Source: Chrysaora quinquecirrha
Taxonomy: Eukaryota > Cnidaria > Scyphozoa > Semaeostomeae > Pelagiidae
DNA length: 64,000 nucleotides
Direction: 5' to 3'
Assembly: GCA_014526335.1 (NCBI GenBank)
Contig: JACTAT010000021.1
Location: 1,996,195-2,060,194, forward strand
The notes beneath the pieces are model-generated. The model saw only the letters and a program-made list of their open reading frames with translations. It was not told where the DNA came from and did not search any database. The translations under genes were made by a program, and so were the position numbers. Of this stretch, positions 10,807 through 22,400 are shown piece by piece (positions within the stretch are counted from its first letter, which is position 1; every line of letters begins with the position of its first letter).

Positions 10807-13449
10807 TCCTGGGCTGTAGCATTTATTTTTGAAGAAAAAGTGGGTTTACTATTTTGCTGCTGCTTTTTTAGCCATTTTCCTGGGATTTGACGCGTTGTTC
10901 CTCTTAGGCAGGATTTCTTGAATGGTAGGCCAATACAAAGAAAATAGACCAAGAAATGCTTCTTACAAACATATATATAATAACTATAATTTTACTGTCA
11001 CAAGTAGTTACAGTGAGCTATTTCGACAGTGTTTTCTCAAGCACCATGTGTACTTCTGAGTTTCACAACGCAGTTTACCATTCTTTTTTTGTACTAACGT
11101 ATGAGCGGTAAAATAAGCGTAACACGTACGCAAAGGCAACGGAAGGTAATGCAAGATAATGCAAGGTAATGTTGGCTGTTGCGCAAATGCTGCGGCCGCA
11201 CCTAGTAATCTACGGATGTTACACTAAGAGATATCTTTTACTCTTTAATCTCTACAGTTATAGCTACTCATATTTAAGGAAAAGGATTAATTCCTTTCGC
11301 AAATGTAAAACCCAATAAACACAATAGCTACTGAAACCTAAATGCATAAAGTAAAGAAATGTTAAAATGTAGACGTACTATTCTGGTGATATTTCAGGAA
11401 AAATTTATATTTCTTTATATAGACAATATTGAATGGTGGAAAATGCAAATTTCCCAGGGGGATAGTTCAAATACTATGGAGAGGGGGGCTCAATGGAAGC
11501 ATATTTCCAGTACCCCAAAAAAGTAAAACCCACTTGTTTTTAAAACCCCAAAAATAAATTATTTTAATTTTGGGTAACATTAGCTACAAAATTTCAATGG
11601 TGAATGGAGCAAATTTTATTGAGCCCCTGTGGGCACACCCACAATTTTTTTTACAAGTACCCTCCTGGAGCAAATTTTCTCTCTTACGTGTGTGCACACC
11701 CACAATTTTTCTTCCAAGGCACCAGAAAACACAGGATGCAAGTAACTTCGCAACTGTAGTTTTTAAATTTAAAATGAAACTTGTAACATTCTTCTGCTGC
11801 ACAAAAACAAAACAAAACAATAACAAAACAACAACAAAACATCAACAATTTTGAATCATAAAAAGGAGCAAGCCCACCAAGCCCAGCCTGCCATCGTGGA
11901 CACTCATCGCAGCAGCGCGTAAGGCCCACATGTTGGGGCCAACATATAGATATCGACTCAGATTACTCATAGGATTCAAGCGCTGAATTTCAGCAATGAT
12001 GGTTTGACCCTTCGGGCGCATGCTCCGAACAGAATCGTATTCAAAAAGTTTGCAAAACTACTTATTTCTTACGAAATTGTTGAGAAATATTGCTATAATT
12101 GCAAATTTCCAATAATACTTCGATGGTTTATCCGCAGAAGTGGAGATAAACGCAGATAAAATGAAGCGTTTTCTGTTCCGGGCAGCCATGATGAAACACG
12201 TGACATGTGGTGAAGTCCATAATGAAACCACTGATCAGTGGATGAAACACGTGGAATAAAAATGCTCACTAACCTCTTAAATCGCTCTGACGCTCTCCAT
12301 ATTCAATTTATACATCCAAATATCTTGGTTTCAGTAGCATCTAAGCAAATTAAAAGAACTTAGATTTAATAAACGCAGGAGATCGGTTTTCGATGAAGCC
12401 AAGCCGCGAGAGGACTTCCTTCGGTTTGGATGCTCTTCCGGTTTTGTCATTTCCGCAGTGTTGTGTTCACAAGGACACTTTGCTGTTATTTGGTACTCTT
12501 TGCTCTATTAAATTTGCCACAACTTAATAATGACATCGATGAATTCGACATTGACAACCAATTCTACATTCGACACAACGATTCACTCAGCAACTTCAGC
12601 AATAATAAAGTGCGTCTTTTTAAAGTGCGTCTTTAAAATGTAAGGTTTCATTTCATTCAAAGCACGCCTCCACCAGTGAATATCATGTTTCTGTTTCGGG
12701 GGGGTACAGGTAACCTCTGTATGCCTTCTGCATGACAAGTATCAATTAATCTTGATTCTTAATCTTTAAGGTAATTCAATATTCAATAAATGTATTTTGT
12801 AAAAATCTTCCGCTCAGAAAAAGGGCTCTTTTGACCCAGCGGAAGAACTATTAATATCAGAAATCCATGGTCCATCCCATTGTTAATTAAACCTTTATAT
12901 AATAAATACGTTTTTCAAAAATCCTCCGCTCAGAAAAATGGGAGTTGACCCAGCGGAAAAACAATTCAATTCTGTGGTATTTTGCGTCCAATCAAATCGT
13001 TACCCTTGTTCTGTGTTTTTCCTTCTTTTTCTTAGAAGAGTCTGGTGATGAGAGTCACAATGAGTGTAGGTTCAAATCTAAAATTGTTGTTGTTGTTTAT
13101 TTAAAGAATAAACATTTATTAACTCAAAATTGCCAATAAGATTGATTTCAAAAATAAAATAAAAAATGAAGAAAGGGACAAATGGAATACTTTTGAGTTT
13201 TATAACTTGGAAATTTCGTCATCATCACCAGTGATCTTAAGCATGGTTTAAAAAGTTTTCTTGATTTAGCATACCTTGTTTTTATTTAGAAGTACAAATA
13301 CAATACATTATAGATATATTGTTGTACTATTTGCTTGTGGGATAAAGTAAGGTGTCTTACTTAAGTATGCGGGCGGCCTCCGCCCTTCTTCGAGTCCATT
13401 CGCAGGGTCATAGATGAAGTAACAAGGGATATTTGTCTCTGCTTGCAAA
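10807..13449. other. Intergenic, no gene seen; minor repeats
   Basis: No exon was recognised. Small structures are a run of AGGTAATGCA-like words (11140-11170) and a duplicated phrase (CACACCCACAATTTTT at about 11633 and 11695). There is also the duplicated hairpin unit listed separately at 12786-12960. The last ~100 bases precede the IDH3A start codon and should contain its promoter, but no clear TATA box is seen. Confidence 0.5.
12786..12960. repeat. Tandemly duplicated hairpin unit (CCGCT..AGCGG)
   Basis: Two copies (12786-12845 and 12900-12960) share AATAAAT, a T-rich tract, then CCGCTCAGAAAAA, then GACCCAGCGGAA. In each copy TTCCGCT/AGCGGAA-like ends can pair into a short stem. Possibly a small non-autonomous element duplicated in tandem. 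Confidence 0.65.
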
Positions 13450-16400
13450 ATGGCGTCTTCCTTGGCAAGAAAAAGTGGCTTGTTTCTTTTTGGCGGTTTA
13501 ACCCGCTGGTCACGATATTACTCCGCGGTGAGTCATTATAAATGAAGCTAAAAACAATAGTTACGAATAAATTCACATTTTACAAGCTTTGTAGCAGGAT
13601 GCATGTCATAAAGAACGCCAAAAGCTGGTGTGCCGGCCTGGCTGGGGGCCAGCCTGCTGGCCTAACTTACTATTAAGGGCAGTAATTTAAGTAAAGCCAT
13701 GGCAGGTGTGAGCTAGCTGGCCGGCTTTGGATATTATTCTGCAAAGGATATGTCTTTGTTGGGCAATATGTCCCTGGCAAAGAAGAAAACTAGGATTTCC
13801 CTCCTAATCACAAAAGACTAGGAATAGAGATATAGTGAGGATGGAGAAGGCAGTTGTCAGGTAGATAGTGTTGTAAAGCTGTATAAAAAGCAATGAACAA
13901 TTGAGCAAATGAACAATTGATTTTGAAAAAACATTCAAATACAATGCAACAGTTTGAGAGAGAGATTACGATTCGATTGTGAAGGATCACAGAGCTCATG
14001 ATGGGATCGCAGAGCTTATGATGAAGCCGAGGGGTCCTCAAAAGGGTTGAGTAGGCTTATATTCAGCCAAGTCCGCCTTCCTGCACAGTAACATGAATTC
14101 GCTTCACTGCAGTTGTCTAATAAATCCACCCCGTACAACGTGGTGTGCAGTAACGTGGAGGATGTGCAGTATAGTGGAGGGTGCCAATACAACGTGGAGG
14201 GATACCATCATGTAAGTGGAGGGTGCCAATACAACGTGGAGGGATACCATCATGTAAGTGGAGGGTGCCAATACAACGTGGAGGGTTATCATCATGTAAG
14301 TGGAGGGATATCATATTTAACGTGGAGGGATACCATCGTCTAAGTGGAGGATGCGGAGTATCGTGGAGGGTTATCATCATGTAAGTGGAGGGATATCATA
14401 TTTAACGTGGAGGGATACCATCATGTAAGTGGAGGGTGCCAATACAACGTGGAGGGTTATCATCATGTAAGTGGAGGATGCGGAGTATCGTGGAGGGTTA
14501 TCATCATGTAAGTGGAGGGATATCATTTTAACGTGGAGGGATACCATCATGTAAGTGGAGGATGCGGAGTATCGTGGAGGGTTATCATCATGTAAGTGGA
14601 GGGATATCATATTTAACGTGGAGGGATACCATCGTGTAAGTGGAGGGTGCCAATACAACGTGGAGGGTTATCATCATGTAAGTGGAGGATGCGGAGTATC
14701 GTGGAGGGTTATCATCATGCAAGTGGAGGGATATCATTTTTAACGTGGAGGGATACCATCATGTAAGTGGAGGGTGCCAATACAACGTGGAGGGTCATCA
14801 TCATGTAAGTGGAGGGTTGCGACGAATACTGAAATGTTGCATGGAAGTTAGAGAGGATATTGCATGGAAGTTAGAGAGGATATGGCCTATTCTAATAGTC
14901 ACGAAAACTCTGCTTGTACTGTATTCAAGAAATGGTCGATGTGATAAATCGTATTTACTTATTAGAATACTGTACATACGCCAAAATGTAAAATGCAGAC
15001 CTTCAGTACGATTGACTTTGCTAACTGATGCTCGGAAATTTTGCATTGATGCAACAATGAAAAGGCTAGGCAATGCAACTACATAAATATGATTGTTCTT
15101 CCGTAAAACAACCCGAGTCAACTGTTTTAATTGAAATACACAACACGAGAACCCGATTTGAAAAGAGTTTTATCATTTATGCCACGTCCACTGCATCCAT
15201 GGCAAGGGCAAGGGGTCAAGTGAGATGCAAAGTTTTGAGCTTTCTTTCATAATACTGCCTGCCCGAAGAAACAATAAGCATAGAAAAATACAGCTCTAAG
15301 CCCAGTATAGAATAACTTTTAGTGCTTCAGTTTCTGTTTTGTTTCTGTTCTGTTTGGTTAAATAAATTTTTTGCAAATAAATAGTATATCATTATCAATA
15401 GTATATCATTATCATTTATCAAGCAGATTTGAATTTAAGTAAATTTTAGTAACCCAGGGCTGTATAGGCCACATGGCCTTCGCTCCCTTATCTGCTTATA
15501 TTATTATATTATTATTATCATTTTTCGGTTTTATCAGTTGTGTTGTACAAACATTTATTTTTTGGTATGATAAACCTTTGCTTAAAAGTTTTTATATTTA
15601 TTACTCACTTTGTTTTCCTTTCGGGGGATTTGTTTGTTATGTTGTAAATAGAGCGCTTAAATTAATTCTGTGGTCATGCTGCAAAAAATCCTATTTAGCT
15701 ACGTGATGGCGAAAATGTGGTTTAGCTTTGTTTGCAAAAGCAACGCAAGAGCTCAAAACTTTGCATCTCACTTGACCCCTTGCCCTTGCCATGGATGCAG
15801 TGGACGTGGCATAAATGATAAAACTCTTTTCAAATCGGGTTCTCGTGTTGTGTATTTCAATTAAAACAGTTGACTCGGGTTGTTTTACGGAAGAACAATC
15901 ATATTTAAGTAGTTGCATTGCCTGGCCTTTTTCATTGTTGCATCAATGCAAAATTTCCGAGCATCAGTTAGCAAAGTCAATCGTACTGAAGGTCTGCGTT
16001 TTACATTTTGGCGTATGTACAGTATTCTAATAAGTAAATACGATTTATCACATCGACCATTTCTTGAATACAGTACAAGCAGAGTTTTCGTGACTATTAG
16101 AATAGGCCATATCCTCTCTAACTTCCATGCAATATCCTCTCTAACTTCCATGCAACATTTCAGTATTCGTCGCAACCTCCACTTACATGATGATGACCCT
16201 CCACGTTGTATTGGCACCTCCACTTACATGATGGTATCCTCCACGTTAAAAATGATATCCCTCCACTTGCATGATGATAACCTCCACGATACTCCGCATC
16301 CTCCACTTACATGATGATAACCCTCCACGTTGTATTGGCACCTCCACTTACACGATGGTATCCCTCCACGTTAAATATGATATCCCTCCACTTACATGAT

Positions 16401-19400
16401 GATAACCCTCCACGATACTCCGCATCCTCCACTTACATGATGGTATCCTCCACGTTAAAATGATATCCTCCACTTACATGATGATAACCTCCACGATACT
16501 CCGCATCCTCCACTTACATGATGATAACCCTCCACGTTGTATTGGCACCTCCACTTACATGATGGTATCCTCCACGTTAAATATGATATCCTCCACTTAC
16601 ATGATGATAACCTCCACGATACTAAATCTGAGTTTGTCATTTTGATTTTTTTAGAACAAATTTTAGAAGTATGCCTTCATAAAATACTTGCATTTTATTG
16701 CCTTGGATTTTTTTTTGAGGAAACTATGTTTAAATATGATTATCAATTAATATATATATATATATAAATTATATATATATATATTTGTGCCTGTGTTTTT
16801 CTTGTTCATTTATGTTGTTGTATTCTTTGTAGGCTGCTCAGAAGGTGACATTGATACCTGGAGATGGAATAGGACCAGAAATTTCTGAATCAGTAAAAAG
16901 AATATTTGAAGCCGCAGAGGTAGCTTTTTTCATTAAGATTTTTATAATTTTTGGGTTGTACAAAACTTCAGAATTGCAATAAATAGTGGAAACATTTTCG
17001 AGCATACTTAGAAGCTTTTCTCATCTGACACTCCTCAGAGTATGAATGTCAGCAACTGACTGAAACAATTAACTATGGTGGAAGCTTCAATCATGAGATG
17101 TACTGACAAAGGGACAGAGTCGCCATGGGAAGCCCATTGGGACCAGTTGTAGCTAACATCTTTGTTGATTACTATGAAGGTCAACTTTCTGGACCTACAT
17201 CAAAACCTCAGGTTTATTTTTTATATGTTGATAAAAAAATAAGAGTCGCACTGAAACTTTTTCCTCCAAAAACTTAACACCTTGCATCCGTCTTTAAGAT
17301 TTACTTTCAAAAAGGTGCAAAAACTCCTTGACGTTTCTCAATGATTTGCTCTAAGACTCAACTTGATTGGGAATCGGATAAAATACAGTCTATTCTCATT
17401 GAAAACAGTTACCCTGAGGACATTTTTTTGGATTGTTTCTGCAAGAAGATCTCAAGTTTTTTTACTGACAAAAAGTACAGTCTGCAAAAGTGCCCTGTTT
17501 ACTTAACAATGCCATGGCTTGGCAATATTTCCTTGCTATTCAAAGATCAAATAAAAAATACCATTACTAAGTGTTTCCGCTGCTGCCAACCCTAGGTTGA
17601 TTTTTAGCACTTGGAAAGTCCTGTCATCCATTCAAAAGGATTGTGTACCTAACACACAGAAAAGTTTGGTTATTTACAAATTTTAGTGCCATTGTGATGC
17701 CAGGAACGTACGCTGCACTTCCCAGAGACTAGGAGACAGGGTAAAACAGCATGTTCCTACCAACATTTGTAACCAAAACGTTTGGCAAAGGGAGCAACCA
17801 CTAGTGATGCTACTACATTTGACATTTTTTATGTTAATTTAGGTACCAATAATTTGGGAAGAAGTAGATGTCACTCCAGTGAAAGGTCTTGATGGCAAGA
17901 TTAGAATTCCACAAGAAGCAATAGAGTCTGTTAATACCAATAAAGTTGGCTTAAAAGGTATTTAATGCATTCTTTCTACTTTTCTTTTTTCTCGTTTGCT
18001 CTGTGTTATTCTAAAAACAAGGCTGAATTTAATTAAGTATCGAAAGAATGACAAATTACTCATAAGAATGATTAAAGGGGACAAGCAACAACCAGAAAAG
18101 AAAAACATAGCAATGCTGTGGCAATGTCCGAAGGACCATAATAATCATGATCATTACCATTATCATAATCGTTATCCTTATTGTCAGCATTATCATCATC
18201 ATCAACATCATCATAATCATCACCAACGCCGATCAACGCAACAGTAGTCATTATGTCATTTTCTTCTTTGTCATTGATATCATCATCAACATTCTTTATG
18301 GTAATAGCGACCAATCAGTTTTAAGGAGCATAAGCAGAGATTTGTGTGGGACTTCGAGAATCTTCTCGACAAAAACCTAGTCACGTCTCAGTAAATGTCT
18401 CGTGAAATTTATCTCCAAATATTTCCATAACGCAGTTGGCTGCTCCCATTACTCTCCGGATTTTGCCACTAAATATCCAATTATGCTATAAGGATCTTGA
18501 ATATTCTGAAACCACAAGCTAAAATTGAAATTTGGCAACAATATCCATAACGCAACAAACGACTCCACTCTGCACGATGATAAATTACTCTATTATGCAA
18601 ATGGCTTCGAGAATTTTCTGATTGGACGAAAAAACCTAATTATCTAAATAAGAACTTCACAACTTCTGTCAAATATTTCGGCCACTATGCTACTTGTTTA
18701 CAAATTCCGTAATTGCTGCTCAACTAATTTGTTCAATGACGACCAATTACGGCAGAAAAAGCGTCTGAAAAAGCGTCTGTGTGTCTATGGATGGATACAT
18801 ACATACATACATACATACATACATGTATACATAGCTACATGCGTTCCACAAACAACCTCTCATTATGTCCTTCGGACATAACAAAGAGAATACAATCTTC
18901 TAACAATCTATCTTCTGTCCGACATTTTCATAGACTGTATATGAAGCCTTTCAATTCTGTTGACTCCCCACCTTATAGTCCTAGCCATGGAATTTTAGCA
19001 GGCGGGCAGTCCAATCGCTCTCCTCGTCAGGTCAGGCGGCCGATTTTTAAACTTCTTAGAATCTCAGCAACGGCTTTGGGAATGAATGTTCTGACGCATA
19101 AATTATTTGTATTTCTGAGCAAACGATATCAAAACAGAACCACATGAGAATAATAAAAGGTTCTTCTTGAGTTGTTGTTTGAATTAATCTTTTATCACAA
19201 TGGTTGCGTAAAAGATTTTGCGTAGGTATAGTTATACTGGAGGGTGATTATTATATAAACAGCTGAAGAGGCGGGCAGTCTAACCGCCTGCCTTGAGCAG
19301 ATGAGATGGGCCTGGAGCCGCGCGCGGGCGATCGCCCGCCATAAACGGCCAGGTCTGACCTCTTATAATAGTATTTGGCTGGTCCTATGTAAACTATAAA

Positions 19401-22400
19401 GGCATTTTGATCCTTCTCACTTTTTAGCGTTTGTTGTATACTAAGACATAATTATTATGTAGCTGAGAATGAGAAGAATGGCTACTTGGTGATGTAATGA
19501 TCATAGCAAACTTATGTTAGTTAGTTCCCTTCCCTTTATAGAATAGTTAGTTCCTTAGTTCCCTCCGAAGTCAAAATTGTTCTATAGTTGCATGTCAATG
19601 CAATTGAACTGCATTAAAAAGATGTTTTCCATGGGTCATGCTGCTTTTTGTCATGTCTGTAGAAACAACGACAGCAGTTGATGTTGCCTTTCTTGCTGTT
19701 TGCTTTTTAAAGACGATTTCTCTTTTATAAAAGGACCATTAGCAACTCCGATTGGAAAAGGACATGTCTCTTTAAACCTTACCCTAAGAAGGTAAATGAT
19801 TCAATATTTTCAAACAATTACAATTATCCAACTCCTATTTCGTATTTTTAGTTAATATTATTCTTATTAACTTATAAGTATATTTATGTTGCAGAACTTT
19901 CAATCTATATGCAAATGTACGACCTTGCCGATCAATATCTGGATTTAAAACTGCTTATGATAATGTGGATATAGTTACCATAAGAGAAAATACTGAAGGA
20001 GAATACAGCGGAATTGAACACATGGTTTGTATCATTTCCATTTATTTCTTTATTATATGCTAGTTTATTTATCATATCCATGAATTTGTTGGTCAACTGA
20101 ATTGGCCTAGCTTGAAGAAAACATGATTTCTTACGAAATAAAATCATTTATTAACAGGTTGTTGAAGGTGTTGTTCAGAGTATCAAGTTAATTACCCGTG
20201 ATGCATCACAAAGAATCGCAGATTTTGCTTTCAATTTCGCAAGGGATAATAGAAGGCAAACCGTTACAGCAGTTCATAAAGCAAATATCATGTAAGCTTC
20301 TTTTCATATTTTTATTTGACGATGTACTAAGCTAGGATGTGTCTCAGCGGATGTTAACTCGACTTGGGTAGGAAAGGGTTTCCATTTTAGGGCTATGATT
20401 ATGATGTGTTGTTAGCGTTGTGTCAACTGTCATTGTTATTTACGGGTTCTTCATCCCAGGGATATCTGTAGTGCTGGGTTTCATTTTTTGCCATATAGGC
20501 TTGACAGATCTTTACGATGTTATTTGCTATTTCATTTGCAATGACTTGAAATCCTTCTTGATTAGGCGACAATCTGATGGTCTTTTCCTACAATGCTGCC
20601 GAGAAGCCGCTGAAAAAATAAAGATATAAAATACAATGAAATGTATCTAGACACAACTTGTTTAAATGTAAGTTCATCTTTATTTCATCCACATTTGAAT
20701 ATATATATAATCTATCCATTTTCACCATACTTGAGAAATATATATAAATAGTTATGGTGCTGAAGGTTCATGTTTTCAAGCTGGTTCATAGTGTCAGTGG
20801 CTGAGTGTGCTTGGGATTCGAGCGCCAGTCATGGAAGCTTCTCAGCCACGGTCAAAGTCTCGTTAGTTAATCTAGTTCTGCCGACTGCCCCTTATTACGC
20901 TGTTTACTTATTTATTTCTTTACTTATTTACTTGTTTATTTATTTGCCTGTTTATTGGTTTGCAGATGGTCAAAGATCCAACTGAATTCGATGTTCTTGT
21001 CATGCCAAACTTATATGGAGATATTCTAAGGTTAATTTCATGATTTTATTTTTATCTTCAGTATAATTTAAGACACTGCAAAATTCTTTGATATGATTAT
21101 AACTTTCTAAATACGATTCTAGCTTAAGATTTTCTTTTGTGATTTTTTCAGTGATTTATGTGCTGGATTGATAGGAGGTCTTGGTTTAACACCAAGTGGT
21201 AACATTGGGCGTGATGGTGTAGCAGTTTTCGAAGCAGTTCGTATACATTTGTTTTATCATATTTCTTTTAAGTAATTGTGAAAATAGGCTTAATGAAAAA
21301 CCCGCATATAAGAACATTCATGTGTCAAAAACCGACAGCCTTGAATTATGCATTCCGTTCTTAATAAGCACGAACCATTTGAGTCTAATATCAAAGAAAT
21401 TCATTGCTGAAGGCTTTTTCTATTCACTGGGATATAAATGCAACCGTTGTCTCTCGTTGTTTCAAGACGTTGCATACACAGGAATTAGTCAGGTATCCTG
21501 GTTTTCGATTCTTGTATTTCGTCAGCGACCGTCGCTGATAAGTAATGTCGCGGACCATTGTCAGACTATCTATTACTATCGTCGACTGCCAAATCGAGTG
21601 AAAATCAATTGCAAGCAGTCTGCGACAATTTGGAAATTTCAAAATATTTTGACGTTATAGCAGCATCGCAACCGTGCAGTCCATCTGTCTTAAGCAAAAT
21701 ATAGGCCGTTTTAATTCAGATTTGGTAGCCTGCGACGGTTTGCGATGATTGCAAAAGTGCCGCTGCGACTTTTGCCGACGGCATACAACAAACGAAAACT
21801 AGGCTTAAAGCTGCTAATCCTTCAACCGTGTTTTGTCTGCTTGGCAATTGCTTTAAGACCGTTTTTTTTGTGATATGTTTAGGTGCATGGAACTGCTCCA
21901 GATATTGCCGGACAAGATAAAGCCAATCCAACTGCATTGTTATTAAGTGGTGTTATGATGTTAAGGCATATGCAAATGCAACAGCATGCTGATAAGATAG
22001 AAAGTGCTTGTTTTAAAACAATCAGTGATGGCAAGGTTTGTACCACCAGTTTCTCTTACTCGAAATATCAACTAAGCGAAGCAAACAATTAGCTGATCTT
22101 TTCAAGTTGAAATGCGTCTTCTAAGTGAACATTAAATCTCTGATTTGCAACAAACACTTACTTCCTGAAGTCCTAAGCTACTTAAAGGGATCGTGGATGT
22201 TTGCTGTAAGATTAAAAATATGGAATTGTGATTACTTGTCTTTTAACGTTGCATCATTAAAAACACGATGATGTGCATGCCTGCTTTCTTTTAAGGCTAT
22301 TCATGACTGTTTTTAATTTCCTATGCCTTTGGCCGTTTTGTATCAAATCCTATTTTGCAGTAATATTAACCACCTGTCTTTCGCAAAGCGTCTTCAATAG

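Noticed and set aside
10271..10952. Three long open frames across the gap
   Set aside because: They consist of unresolved N bases.
14154..14818. Regular repeat-tail-repeat pattern resembling a CRISPR array
   Set aside because: The conserved part is only 8 bases, tails are a few recurring types and not unique spacers, and the context is an animal intron.
14104..15086. Several open frames (62-134 codons) on both strands of the minisatellite
   Set aside because: They are readings of the repeat array, whose mixed 19-22-base units happen to lack stops for short distances.
18072..18314. Asp/Asn-rich minus-strand frame
   Set aside because: It is the complement of the ATC trinucleotide tract in an IDH3A intron.
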